64,000 nt of DNA, from contig CM046000.1 of NCBI GenBank assembly GCA_025175895.1, forward strand, positions 95,588,753-95,652,752, read 5' to 3'. Made by a program: the position numbers and the translations under genes. Below, in pieces: positions 53,265 to 64,000 of the stretch; position 1 is the first letter of the stretch; the number at the start of each line of letters is the position of its first letter. Origin of the DNA: Wurfbainia villosa (taxonomy: Eukaryota > Streptophyta > Magnoliopsida > Zingiberales > Zingiberaceae). The notes below the pieces were generated by a model that saw only the letters and a program-made list of their open reading frames with translations, had not been told where the DNA came from and searched no databases.

Positions 53265-54438
53265 GTCAGTCGGAGTGGCCAGCAGTAGGGACCCCCGTTG
53301 TGTAGCGAGCTCTTTATGCTCATATGCTACTTGATCATACTGCCCACCCGACCACTCTAGAGCGGTGATTGGTGTTGAGTTGGGACAGTTGTCATGTCGT
53401 GCCACCTAGGCCACACTAGGGTCGTGGTAGCGAGTAGGGGTGCGCAGGCATGACCATGCATGCTGCATTGCCGTATCTTATGGCGTATTGCATATTACCA
53501 TATATATACATATATGCATGTATATATATATATGGATGGTTGTGATTAATATATATATAGATGCAGTCTATATATATATGCTTATTGTGATGTTGCATTT
53601 GATTGTACTATGCTTGTTAAATTTGGTTGTACATCATATTCATGCATGTTTCTTGCATTTTTATACGGTTGTGTCGGATACTTGTATATTTGTCGGACAG
53701 ACCATTAGATACCTTGACCTGTATCATGAGTATATTATGAGTTAGTATTACTCTTCCTGTTATATATGTTGAATATATTCTCAGGTTGAATCAGATTAGC
53801 ATAGCAGACTTTCAGGTATGTTTGCATTATATGTTGTTTATTTGGTTAGACAGTATATGCATGTATTTATATACTGTGTTGTTACACCTGTTGTACCTTT
53901 AGGTTATGTTGTTGAATGACATGTGATATTGATATATATATATATATATATATTTACATATTCTATCTTATTACCTGCTAAGTTTTACTCACCACCACAG
54001 ACCCTAGGTTTTTCTGTCGCCCAGGTAACAGGTAGAAGTCTTCGCGACGGCTTGGAGCACCGCTGACTGACATCTCATCTCACCTCCGAGACTCCCATGA
54101 TTGTTTTGGGCTTTCCGTATTGTTGTGTTATGTATTTGATGTTTTTCATGGTGTAAGGTGATGTGAACCTGTCATGTGACGTACACACATGGATTTGGGC
54201 TTTTGTTGGTGTTCCGTTATGTGTGATGTGGTCAGTCATACCTGTATGCATTGTGAGTATTTGTTGTAGTTTAGTTTGTTATGTTGTTGCGATTATTTTC
54301 CGCTGTGGTTTGTTTTCATATATATATATGTTGTTGTTGTTGTGGCCTACGGGCCTTGTATTAACCCGAAATGTTGCCACGTACAGGGGAGATGTCATCC
54401 GTTTGCTTTTCGACATGGCATACTCTCGGGGCGTGACA
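53265..54438 (+). other. Rest of the E LTR
   Basis: Noncoding, with AT microsatellites at about 53500-53580 and 53935-53955 and tracts reminiscent of R-U5 (54000-54060). Several short frames (e.g. 54163-54453) have no motif. Ends GGGGCGTGACA. Confidence 0.45.
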
Positions 54439-54445
54439 ACTTTAG

Positions 54446-54458
54446 TGGTATAAGAGCC
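54446..54458 (+). promoter_or_regulatory. Degenerate primer binding site of element E
   Basis: TGGTATAAGAGCC: one mismatch to TGGTATCAGAGCC, eight bases after the proposed LTR end. Confidence 0.7.
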
Positions 54459-57400
54459 TTAGGTTCTACGATGTCATACAATGTTGTTTTTGTGTCGAGT
54501 CTTGGATTCTCGAGAGTCGATTTGTTTCGGTTTTGGTTTTCTGAGATGAGATGGAGAGTGGCCTGAGCTCCAAGTAGCACGAGGTAAGAATCCCTGATAA
54601 CTTATAGTTAGTTAGATGTTTATCTAAACTTTCTCAACAGGTGTATACAGTTAGAGTTATGACACCTGTGCAGACTTGTAGTAGAAGTCGCCCACCGTGG
54701 CGACCAACCAGAATTGTCGTTAGGGTTTATACTCTCGGTTTTGTTGGCTATGCATTTAGATGCTTATAACAGGGAATAACCTATAGTATGTTGGTTATTG
54801 TTCGTAACCATGGTATGAGTTGACCACGGGAATTGAACGAACTATTGGGTTTGTGAGTCTTGAACCTGTGTCGAAAAGGTGATTTACCTTTGAGAGCCGA
54901 CTGATACCGAGTCGGGGAACAGGGGTAGAGTCATCACATTTCTTGTAGAAATCAAAGACTACAATCTTAGGGATTTTCACTAACAATGCTAGTCAGATCA
55001 TTACCTGTTGGGTAATGGACAAGGCAAGTAGGCTATTATTGATGCAAGTAGCAAAAGGCTAGTTTACGGTGTTTTATAGGGATTTTTATTCCTGAGTTGT
55101 TAGTATTGGGTAGTATAACATTGAAAGTACTTTTGAATACTTAACTTGTGTTATACAGAGAAGGTAGAGTTATTTGCATACCATTATCGGGATCAAGTCG
55201 GTGTTTGATGATAAATGTAGAAAATAATCTTCGGGGAATAATACATCACTTGATCATGGTTTAGTGATGTTGAAAAAGAGTATTTCTTAGCGCCACTTTC
55301 TGTGACACATTGTAAGGAATTCTTGAGCTTTAAGTAGGGTGATCATTGATAACGGGAATACCATGTAGAGTCATTAGACTTGCAGAGTTTACGCCCACCT
55401 AATAGCTCAAGAATATGAATGGATGTTTTAAGCCACCCATGGTTGGCTTACTGTTGGATTTAGATGATTGGATCGTCTATCAGATCCTGTCGGAAGATGT
55501 TGGATTGTGTCAGGAGCTTAGAAATGACTCCGTACAAGTGTTTAAGAGTTGGAGACTGATAAGCAGATATTGCAGGTCAACTTATTAGAGTCAGAAGTCT
55601 CCGACTGTTGGATAAAAGGAGCAAGATCAGAGTCATAGGCTTTGAGCTATTTTCCGATTATAGAAGACCGATCGCAGATCATCAAGATGTTCTCGTGCAC
55701 ATCAGCGAAATCAGAATAAAGACTCCGAAGGGATTATGTGCATGCAGTGCGGATCACGAAGACACGCGAAGTCAGATTATCCGTTGGATCAGTTCATATG
55801 TTGCTATTGTAAGCAACCAGTACAGATTGAGGAGTTGTATTTTAAAGACTCAGTTGAAGACTATCAATGTTGTTCTGGGAGGATGATACACCGTCTCAAC
55901 AGCGGAGATCAGCATTGAAGATTAGGTTATCTCATCAGTAGCAACCTACTACCTCAGGCATGGTTGGAGTTCTTTGATACTACCTTTCAGTAGAGATCAA
56001 CACAGAAACAGCATCAACAGAAGACATCGTAGAAGACTCATGCAGACAACAACAGTTAGCTCCAGATGTGATTTTCTTTATACAGAGGAAAGAGTATACG
56101 ACGATGGTCACATCTATTCGGTATTCTACAATTGAAGCTCGTAGGATTAAGTGATGGAGATCATATGATCTTGGAAAATCCCCAAATTATTCATTGCAGA
56201 AATGCGACCGCTTTGTTGCGGACTATTGGATATGGTCTTGTTCTCTTTGGAGAAAGGCCAAGACCTGCGGGGAGCCTTTAGATCGGATCGACAGATAATT
56301 GATTGTTCAGGGTATTATCCTAGTTTACCTCTGAGTTAATATGTTGAGAGACGCTTGTAGTTTACAAGTATCTTTGTCTAGAACATTCTTAGTTCGGATT
56401 AGTAGGGTTCCTATACGTCGACTCGTGGGTCAGTGGTATCTCTATTATCAGGTGAGATGTTGACCAGCAATTAAGAAGTCAAGGGGTGTTCGTAGACTTT
56501 GATAGATATACCTTGCTGTAGACATATCCTTACGGATGGTCAAATTGTTGAGATTATGACATGATTATGTCTCCCAGATGTGCGAATAATTTGAGAGTAG
56601 TCGGATGTAGTTTTGGATGAACTCTTAGGCTTGCCGCTACATAGGCAAGTGGAGTAGGCGATCGGATTAATTTCGAAGATAGTGTCGATATTGAATACCT
56701 CATACGAGGGATAATTTTGTTGGTGTAAGTGTTACTAAACACTAGGGGAATTGGAATAATGTAAGTTGTGATTATAGGAGATGTTGGAGGGGATATTTAT
56801 CTGTCCTAGTATTTCTCCTTGAGAAGGATCTAGAACTCTTTGTTAAAAGAGGGATGGACCTTTGAAATTGTGCAATAATTATCGATGATGGAATGCGATA
56901 GTTATTGAAAGTAAATATCCTTCGTTGTGGATAGATGATATGTTTAGATCAGTTAAGGACACCTTTGTATACTCTAGGATCGATTTACAACTGAAGCGTT
57001 GATATTGTAGTGACATGGTATCATATAATTATAATTGTTATTGTGATGATTAATATATATCATCAGCTTAGAGTAAAGGGGATGCAAGTGTGTAGAGACG
57101 ATAATTTTACTTGGTATGAATTGTATGAGTTTTGATTAAGTTGTTAGACTAATTAACGATTTAGTCGCCACTGGATTTGAGAATCGTGTATCCTGGATAC
57201 GATTGGATCAATTTTTGGTTATTAGAGTTGCGTAGCCTGGCCACTGTTGATTGTGGTAGTTGGAGTTGTGCACTCGACCACCGAAGATGGTTTTCCTTGT
57301 ATGCTTTGGTTAATTTTGTAGATGTGGATAGAATGTTTGACATTACTATACCACGGACTTATTTGACAAAGGTGATGATGGAAATCATTTAGTCGGAAGT

Positions 57401-57719
57401 TGTGAAACTGATTACAAGACCTAGATGGTGGTTAACTTTTACACGAGTATTAGTTAATCCTTCTGGAGTGGATACAAGGATGTCGTATGCAAATGCATCA
57501 TTTTAGGGATCGGAGCGATTCCGATGCAGTTGCATGAGACGTATCTTAGGCCTACGTCAGTTAAGAAACTATGAGATATGCTGTCATATACACGATGTGG
57601 CTTTAGCAGTTATTATCTGGATTTATGGATGTATGAAGCAGAAGTGCTCATGGAGTTTTGACTAGCTATTGTGTAGCTATTATAGAGTTGTTGTAGGAGG
57701 CACATCATTAGATATTTTC
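54459..57719 (+). pseudogene. gag-pol: Family E gag, protease and RT remnants (heavily decayed)
   Basis: Gag is recognisable only near its zinc knuckle (CMQCGSRRHAKSDYP, about 55736-55783, last cysteine now tyrosine). An RT trace at 56845-57000 reads DGPLKLCNNYR, a stop, then a KYPSLWIDDMF and FVYSRIDLQ string, matching the order of gypsy RT blocks 1-3 (KDGSLRLC..., KYPLPRIDDLF, FSKIDL). No YVDD/YIDD box or RNase H could be placed with confidence. The rest is frame-scrambled and I can name nothing in it. Confidence 0.6.
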
Positions 57720-58432
57720 TATTCGTCCTGATGGTACTCGAATTTACCGAAAGTTGAAACATTTATACTGGTGGAATGATATGAAGAGGGTTATACTAGA
57801 TTTTGCTGCTCGATGTTTAGTATGCCAGTAGGTGAAGGCTGAACATCAGAAACTCGCTGGATTTCTCCAGAAAAATTCCAATTCCAAATTGGAAGTGGGA
57901 GCATATCACTATTGACTTTGTTACCGGATTGCCCATAACCCGTAAAGGACATGATGTGATTTGGGTGATCATAGATCGACTGGCTAAATCAGCTCCTTTC
58001 CTTCCTATTCGTGGGTCGTACCCGTTGGATAGTCCGGCAGGGTTGTATTGCCGAGAGATTATTAGATTGCACAGGGTAATTTTAAGTACCATATCAGATA
58101 GAGACCCGCGATTTACCTCGCGATTTTGGTAGAGTCTGCATCAGACCATGGGCGCAGAGCTTCGTTTCAGTACCACGTTTCATCCGCAGACGGAAGGACA
58201 GCCTGAGCATATCATTCAGACGTTGGAGGATCTATTCAGATCCTATGTCATGGATTTTAGAGGCAGTTGGGAGTACCACGTTCATTTAGTGGAATCTGCC
58301 TATAACAACAGCTACCACTCTTCTATTCTGATCGCTCCATTCGAAGCCTTATACGGTAGACCCTGTAGATCTCTCGTGTTATGGGAGGAAGACGGGGAAC
58401 GATAGTTGCTGGGGCCACAGAGTATCCAGCAT
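57720..58432 (+). pseudogene. pol: Family E gypsy integrase (partial)
   Basis: Zinc-binding part: YRKLKHLYWWNDMKR followed by CLVCQ (57740-57830), the usual HHCC tail, with a stop right after. Core: the frame 57929-58132 gives VIIDRLAKSAPFLPI and TISDRDPRFTSRFW with the two catalytic aspartates; 58148-58405 gives LRFSTTFHPQTEGQPEHIIQ with the catalytic glutamate, then DFRGSWEYHVHLVESAYNNSYHSS and PFEALYGRPCRS. These blocks are diagnostic of plant Tekay/Del-type Ty3/gypsy integrase. Three frames and several stops show age. The B element cuts it at 58433, before the chromodomain that such integrases carry. Confidence 0.88.
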
Positions 58433-60555
58433 TGTTGGAATGTATACTGAAAGCCTAGCTCTTTTTGTATGAACATTTTATTTTGAAATAAGAATCACAT
58501 GATCATTGTTTGCATTTTATATATTCATTATATATGTGTGCATATTGTCTAATATTTTACATTGTAGATAACATGGTGCTTGGTGTGGCACAGAAGATCA
58601 TGTTATCAGTACCTTGTAAAATATAAGTAAAGGCTCACAACCAAGATGGTTTTGGACAAACCATTGGCATGGTTGTAGTGTAGCTTGGTATTGTTTTATC
58701 TTGAACATAGAGTTACACTAGTACACTTAGGTGTATTGAGTAGGACCGACATAGAGGTGATTCAATTTAGTACTGACTACATAATTGAATCGGACCTCGG
58801 ATATTATGTTGTACATGCTCTTAATCCCGATATAATAACGTGCACATGTACTTAGTATTTATTTCTTTGATTTACCAGTGGGTGAGATTTAGATGGATTA
58901 AATCAATATGCCCGGTAAGTTGGGAAATAATATTATTTACATGGTGTGTCGTTGATTATAGGAGGAAACCGTGTCCTATATATATTAGGTTGATGATGTC
59001 CCCTTGAGGAGCTCATAAGGTTCATCATGTAAACCCAGCTGGTTGACTTATTCAACATGATGATAAGGTTGAGTGGTACTACTCGAGGAATTAGATGTTG
59101 ATTAATTGATGGTCAGTAAATCAGTTAATTGACGGACATTCGATATCTTAAACACGGGGAGATTAATGTACAAATAATATATGGAGCCCATATTAATTTA
59201 TGGGGGTTGGTGAGGTAGTTCAATGATGATCCTCTAGTGGAATAGAACATCATTGATGGATCAAGTATGTGTGGTTCCGATCCATCGGGTGGCCAAGACC
59301 CAACTCCTCCTTATGGGCCCTATCGTAGCCTAATACAATCCTTGTGAAGTCTAGATCCAAGAATGTAAAACAAAACCTAGAACCAACGGTTGGGATTAAA
59401 TCCCTAAGATCCGATGGTTAGGATGAAACCCTAGAACCAACGGTTGGGATTAAATCCCTAAGATCCGATGGTTAGGATGAAACCCTAGAATCGACGGTTA
59501 GGATTAAATCCCTAGATCCGACGGTTGGGATAAAACCCTAGATCCGACGGTTGGGATGAAACCCTAGATCCGACGGTTGAGATGAAATCCTAGATCCGAC
59601 GGTTGGGATTAAACCCTAGATTCGATGGTTGGGATTAAACCCTAGATCCGACGGTGGAGATTAAATCCCTAGATCCGACGGTGGAGATTAAAGGAGGTTT
59701 AGGCCCTACTCTATATATAGATGGCTTAGGGTTGGGCAGTAACAAAGTGATTACAATTGGAGTTAGGGTTTGGAGATTAGTGGGCGGCTAGGGTTTTGGA
59801 GAAAAGGCTTGGGCGGCAACTTCCTTTCTTCTAGTTGTTGCCGGCGCCCATATTCCTCCATCCACACTTGGCCGACGCCCATCTTCTAAGCCATTCTCTT
59901 CTTCCTCCTCCCTTATTCCTTGGTGGCCAGCGGCTCTCCAAGACTTGGTGGCCGGCACTTCTCCTTTCTCCAAAGGTGGCCGGTGGTTCCCATTGAATTG
60001 GTGGCCGACGCTTCATCCTTTTGTTCCTTGGCCGGCGGTTGCATCAAACTCTCTAGCTTGGTGGCCGGTTATAGATAGGAAAGGTATTGTTGGTTTTTCT
60101 CTTTGTTCGCAGCGGACAAGGTAGAGGAGAACTCGATCTAGAAGGCTTCTACTCGTGGAGGATCTTCGTCCACACGTCGTCCACGAGAAGGATAGGACAT
60201 ACGGTAGAAGATCGTAAGGTATAAAGTTGTTTTTAACTTTATTTACAGATCTGAATATGTTCTTTAATATTTTGATTATGCATGTGTATGAATGGATATA
60301 TATTGTATAATCATGGACCCCGAAGACAAACACAAAAACCGGCGATCCGTCCGTCGTCTTTTCCGCAGCTAACCAACTAGAAGAGTAGAGTTGCTTGAAC
60401 AACTAGTTTGTTCGAGCGACCACTCAAGTTGTTAGCACGACGATGAAATGGTGTTGCTAATGAAGCTCATCCCATCCGGATTAATCCTTTCATTAGTGAA
60501 AATTTTAATCCGGGGACATGGGAGCCAATGAGCCTCCAAAGCATTGTACCCAACA
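58433..60555 (+). repeat. Family B 5' LTR, second copy
   Basis: TGTTGGAATGTATACTG...GTACCCAACA, 2123 bp. Same layout as 5326-7451 but a different last ten bases (CCCAACA in place of CCCTACA). TATA box CTATATATAG at 59711-59720; U5 inverted repeat near 60391-60415 with one changed base. Confidence 0.93.
59370..59695 (+). repeat. Telo-box tandem array, second B copy
   Basis: AAACCCTA at 59426, 59480, 59533, 59559, 59611 and 59637 within ~26-bp units, ending just before the TATA box; same number as in the first copy. Confidence 0.85.
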
Positions 60556-60557
60556 AT

Positions 60558-60570
60558 TGGTATCAGAGCC
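60558..60570 (+). promoter_or_regulatory. Primer binding site, second B copy
   Basis: TGGTATCAGAGCC two bases after the LTR. Confidence 0.95.
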
Positions 60571-61618
60571 ACGGTTTCCGGTTTTGTGTGTTTTGGATTC
60601 GGTTAAATTTTTATGCAGTTTTCATATATTATATGTGCTGGATAATAATAGGATATGCGTAGTTTAACTCTTTGGTTGCAGGCATAAGATCCGACTATTA
60701 TGGCCATGTGTGTGTATGTGAATGGATGTGTGTAAAAAATTATTATTTGAATCCTCGGGGTTGACGAGGCTAGATTAGTATTTAATTTTTGTAATTAAAT
60801 ACGGCATTGTTTAGCCGCTCATTTTAGTTTACTTTCGATCTAGATTATTTGTACACTCCTTCGTGGAGTATAGGATCGATGGATGTAAATTAAAATATTT
60901 TATCTCGGCTCGGAACTCTTTGGTGACTTGCGCACGGGAAAAGATGGAGCGGACGAGGTGGCCACACGACGGGATGCATATTGGAGGACAATGCCATAAT
61001 AGTTGGAAAAATTCTATTTTTTCCATATTTATTGCTTATTTGTTTTATATGCATGTTGTGTGTGATTTAAAATTCCTCATTTGCAATTTACTAAGTGGGA
61101 GAGGGATATTTTAATTAATTCCCGCGGCCTCCATTACAATTTGACGTGTGATGCGAACAAACTTGTGTGTTGGCTCTGAGTGCCTTCCTCCCTGCGGACG
61201 GGTTTGTTTGCGGATCACTAGGTCAAATAATGGTTATAGGAAATTATCTAGGAGCATGTGTACTTCCACAGCGGTAAGGCACATAATCCGAAATAATTTC
61301 CTTAGTATCGTGTAATGGTGCACACTTAGATGCAAATAAAAGTATCCTCCCCATCGGAGTCACTGCTTTTATTTGTAGGGCCAAAGAGGAACCAACTATT
61401 AATTTTATTTGTCAAAAAGTAAGGTTGACAAGATAATAAAATTAATGGGTAAAACCTCCTCTTACAAATGTAGGTTTCGTATACATCCACACAAATATGG
61501 GCATACGAAATTCTCGGTGTTTTGAGGTGTTGGTTGATTTCAGGATTTTATTGTTTTGAGGAATCAATAATATTTGAAATCTAATATTTTTGATCATTGT
61601 GATTTTTAGGAATTTCAA
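60571..61618 (+). other. Family B leader, second copy
   Basis: Contains an acceptor-like TTTGGTTGCAG ending 60681, the hairpin arms GCGAACAAAC (61153) and GTTTGTTTGC (61202), the octamer GGCTCTGA (61172-61179), the long stem-loop (61398-61446) and TTTTTAG before gag. No gene. Confidence 0.8.
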
Positions 61619-62641
61619 ATGGCTTTCAACCCACTTGCTGTGATTTTAAAAGAAAACAAACTTACTGGTCCAAACTACATTGATTGGAAAAGAAACCTGG
61701 ATATTGTCTTAACTGCGGAGGAGTACAAATTTATACTCTTCGAGGTCTGTCCTCCTAAGCCCACTGATGACTCTGATGAAATGGAGAAAGAACATTATAA
61801 GAAATGGGTTAAGGCAGATGAGATGGCGCGGTGTTACATTTTGGCATCTATGTCAAATGTGCTGCAACATCAGCATCAGGCCATAGCCACAGCTTATGAC
61901 ATGATGTTCAATCTCAAGGAACTTTTCGGACATCAGAGTAGGGCGGCTAGGCAGGAGGCAATGAGAAACTTGATGACGACCACCATGGTCGAGGGAACAC
62001 CCGTTAGGGATCATGTTCTCAAGATGATGGCTCATCTTAATGAGATGGAAGTCCTCGGAGCTGAGATCGATGGGGAAACCCAGGTCGATATCATTCTCCA
62101 GTCTCTGCCTAGGAGTTTTGAGCAGTTCCGCCTCAACTACAACATAAACAAGAGGTTGTATTCGTTAGCGGAGCTTCTGACAGAACTCCAGGCGGCAGAG
62201 GGGCTTTTTCATCAGAGTTCTCAAGCCATGGTCGCTCAGAAGGTTTCTTCCTCTAAACCGAAAGGTAAGAAGAAGAAGAAGCAAGGTGGAGCGAAGAAAG
62301 TGGCAGGAGGACCTCAGGCAGGAGTGAAGAAGCCGAAAGGCAAGTGCTTCACTTGCAAGCAGACTGGACATTGGAAGGCGGACTGTCCTCGCCGAAAGAA
62401 TAAAGGTATATCTTCTTGTTTAGTTGTTGAAACATGTTTAGCGGTGTTATCTACCAGTACCTGGTGTGTAGATACAGGAGCCACTGATCATGTCTGCAAT
62501 ACTTTGCAGGGGTTCCAGGAAACCCGACAACTAGATGAGGGAGAAATCACCGTCTTCATGGGCAATGCTTCAAAGGTGGCAGCTATTGCAGTTGGGAGAC
62601 GCTTTATTTATCTTTTGATAGAAATAAAGTTTTGGTTTTGA
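61619..62641 (+). CDS. gag-pol: Family B Gag and protease (open, frameshift at its end)
   Basis: A 340-codon open frame from ATG 61619 (MAFNPLAVILKEN). Gag domain with KLTGPNYIDWKRNLD and a CYILASMSNVLQHQHQ block (residues 1-210), basic linker (SKPKGKKKKKQGG), CCHC knuckle CFTCKQTGHWKADC (about residues 240-255) and retroviral-type aspartic protease start CVDTGATDH (about residue 285). Near 62590 an extra T shifts the frame, so the open frame ends in unrelated residues; the reading continues in the frame of 62632-63528. Gag packages the RNA; the protease cleaves the polyprotein. This is the most intact gag in the window. Confidence 0.93.
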   Translation: MAFNPLAVILKENKLTGPNYIDWKRNLDIVLTAEEYKFILFEVCPPKPTDDSDEMEKEHYKKWVKADEMARCYILASMSNVLQHQHQAIATAYDMMFNLKELFGHQSRAARQEAMRNLMTTTMVEGTPVRDHVLKMMAHLNEMEVLGAEIDGETQVDIILQSLPRSFEQFRLNYNINKRLYSLAELLTELQAAEGLFHQSSQAMVAQKVSSSKPKGKKKKKQGGAKKVAGGPQAGVKKPKGKCFTCKQTGHWKADCPRRKNKGISSCLVVETCLAVLSTSTWCVDTGATDHVCNTLQGFQETRQLDEGEITVFMGNASKVAAIAVGRRFIYLLIEIKFWF

Positions 62642-63528
62642 GAAATTGTCTTTATGTACCTACTTTTAGAAAGAATTTAATTTCAGTTTCTAAATTGTTT
62701 TTGGATGGATATTCTGTTTCTTTTAATGACAAGGTGGTTATAAAAAGGAATAGGGAGATTATCTGTTCTGGTACATTGGTTGGCAATTTATATACTCTTG
62801 AACCAAAAACTCCCACGATGCATATAGAAGTAAATAACTCATATTCTAAATCTAATAAGAGAAAAGAACCTTCGCAAATGAACCAAACATATCTTTGGCA
62901 TCTAAGGCTTGGTCATATTAACCTAAGTAGAATTCAAAGGTTGATAGCTGATGGACCTTTGGGTTCATTAGTGGTGGAGGATCTCCCAACCTGCGAATCT
63001 TGCTTGGAAGGTAAAATGACCAAGAGGCCTTTCAAGGCCAAGGGATATAGAGCCAAAGATGTGTTGGAAATGGTTCATTCTGATTTGTGCGGTCCTATGT
63101 CTATCCAGGCAAGAGGTGGCTTTGAATACTTCGTCTCTTTTATAGACGATTATTCAAGGTATGGATACATTTACTTGATGCGCCGCAAGTCTGAATGCTT
63201 TGACAAGTTCAAAGAATTCAAGGCTGATGTGGAGAACCGTCAAGGTAAAAGTATCAAGACATTACGATCTGATCGTAGTGCCGAGTACCTCTTGGGAGAG
63301 TTTAGGAGTTACTTATCAGAGGCTGGGATTCAATCCCAATTGTCTGCACCTGGCACACCCAAGCAGAATGGTGTAGCGGAGCAAAGGAATAGGACTCTTA
63401 TGGAGATGGTCAAATCGATGATGAGTTATGCTCGGGGTATGCCTGGATACGACAATGTATACTCAACTTGGTTCCATCTAAATCGTACCTTCTACCCTCA
63501 GAGAATTGTGGATCGGGCAAAAGCCTAG
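62632..63528 (+). pseudogene. pol: Family B integrase (open to core, then damaged)
   Basis: Open frame of 298 codons: spacer after protease (VLRNCLYVP, LISVSKLF), integrase zinc domain (HLRLGHINLSRIQ...CESCLEGK), core blocks VHSDLCGPM, FIDDYSRYGYIY and APGTPKQNGVAEQRNRT (catalytic D, D, E). The usual GGEY block reads SAEY and PQQNG reads PKQNG. After MVKSMMSYA the sequence departs from relatives in a dense run of small changes (63430-63610), ending the frame. Confidence 0.9.
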
Positions 63529-64000
63529 TCCGAGACATATTCGGATATGGGGAGTCCAAAGACATGTGCTAAAGGTGATCGTAAGTTGGAACCTCGCATG
63601 GTATGTGTTTGTTGGCTACCCTAAGGGAACGAAAGGTGGTTTATTTTATAATCCTAGAGATCAGAGGGTGATCGTTAGCATGAACGCCAGATTTCTAGAG
63701 GAGGATTATGTAATGAACCACAAGCCCAAGAGTAGGATTGTTCTTGAGGAGTTGGCACAGGATGTTTCGACTTCAGTACCACCGGTACAAGAGGAGACAC
63801 CACAAGTCACTGCACCGCGTGTCACAGAGCATACACAGGAGGCACCTCGTCGTAGTGGGAGGGTTGTTAGACAACCCGACAAATTCATGTTTTTGGGAGA
63901 GTCTTCGGACTTAGTCCCTGGTGAACATGAACCTAATCCCTGGACATATGACGAGGCAATCCAAGATAGAGATGCAGTATCTTGGCAAAGAGCGATGAAT
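63529..64000 (+). pseudogene. pol: Family B integrase C-terminus and RT start (broken, cut by window end)
   Basis: After the damaged stretch the reading resumes with GYPKGTKGGLFYNPRDQR, NARFLEEDYVMNHKPK, the proline/valine linker with RRSGRVVRQPDKFMF and finally DEAIQDRDAVSWQRAMN, the start of the RT domain. The rest of pol and the 3' LTR lie outside the window. Confidence 0.88.

Larger units (their letters stand above)
40217..54438 (+). repeat. Family E 5' LTR (approximate), interrupted by solo A LTR and C element
   Basis: Own sequence is 40217-40508, 42418-44573 and 53265-54438. It has an AT-rich U3-like start, a CpG-rich block at 42480-42960, intron-like transitions (CCAGTGGTAAG at about 43133, CTGCAGGATTG at about 43202), AT microsatellites (43509, 53510-53580, 53935) and an array of short hairpins at 44141-44343. 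The LTR reading is inferred from position before the PBS; no second LTR is in the window to prove it. Confidence 0.5.
40217..58432 (+). mobile_element. Family E Ty3/gypsy element (Tekay/Del-like chromovirus), degenerate, hit by three insertions
   Basis: Removing the solo A LTR (with GTTTT) and the C element (with GTAGT) leaves a continuous ~3.6 kb stretch that ends GGGGCGTGACA at 54438, followed by a PBS with one mismatch, gag zinc-knuckle remnant, RT remnant and a gypsy integrase. I read the 3.6 kb as one very long LTR with a GC-rich R region. The element is cut at 58433 by a B element and does not resume in the window. The left boundary is uncertain. Confidence 0.65.
58433..64000 (+). mobile_element. 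Family B copia element, second copy (cut by window end)
   Basis: 5' LTR (58433-60555), PBS, leader, gag, protease, integrase and the start of RT, inserted in the gypsy integrase. The 5 bases left of it are AGCAT; its right end is outside the window. It is the better gag of family B and shows what the first copy (5326-12028) lost. Confidence 0.93.

Noticed and set aside
53500..53590. AT-rich TATATA runs as promoters
   Set aside because: They are simple microsatellites in the E LTR with no consistent downstream element.

Overview
This is repeat DNA from a flowering plant, most likely a TE-rich monocot (the species cannot be told from the window). Every coding stretch I can recognise belongs to LTR retrotransposons. 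I see no host gene, tRNA, rRNA, CRISPR array or bacterial feature. All the primer-binding sites match the 3' end of plant initiator-Met tRNA (TGGTATCAGAGCC). Nearly all reading frames are broken, so this is a graveyard of nested insertions, some of them recent.

Five retroelement families are named here for convenience. A and B are sister Ty1/copia subfamilies of the Tork/TAR/Angela type. They have LTRs of about 1.9-2.1 kb, a 1.05 kb leader and a single gag-pol frame. C is a Sirevirus-like copia with 1.1 kb LTRs rich in short palindromes. D is a degenerate copia on the minus strand. E is a degenerate Ty3/gypsy chromovirus (Tekay/Del-like) with a very long LTR.

Layout, left nest (1-38310). A minus-strand C fragment (1-2223) is followed by an outer plus-strand A element (2245-37003, site duplication ACTTT). 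A second, minus-strand A element (2408-33247) sits inside its 5' LTR. That element was split by a B element (5326-12028, duplication GCTAA) and by a tandem A array, LTR-internal-LTR-internal-LTR (13195-28909, duplication CCCAT). A deletion at 33247/33253 removed the end of the minus element and most of the outer one. LTR-like sequence follows to about 38310.

Layout, right nest (38335-64000). It begins with a D remnant: gag, leader, PBS and part of an LTR, all minus strand. Next comes a long gypsy E element whose LTR was hit by a solo A LTR (40509-42412, duplication GTTTT) and by a nearly complete C element (44579-53259, duplication GTAGT). Its integrase gene was hit by a second B element (58433 to the window end).

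The most interesting signals lie outside the proteins. A leader stem-loop is conserved in five A/B copies, with a C-G to U-A covariation. An octamer in the leader is complementary to the PBS. Telo-box (AAACCCTA) arrays lie just upstream of the TATA box in B LTRs. Putative splice sites would remove the PBS. Sequence disruptions also concentrate at CAG/CTG (CHG) sites, which suggests that some apparent frameshifts are sequencing or base-calling errors at methylated cytosines.
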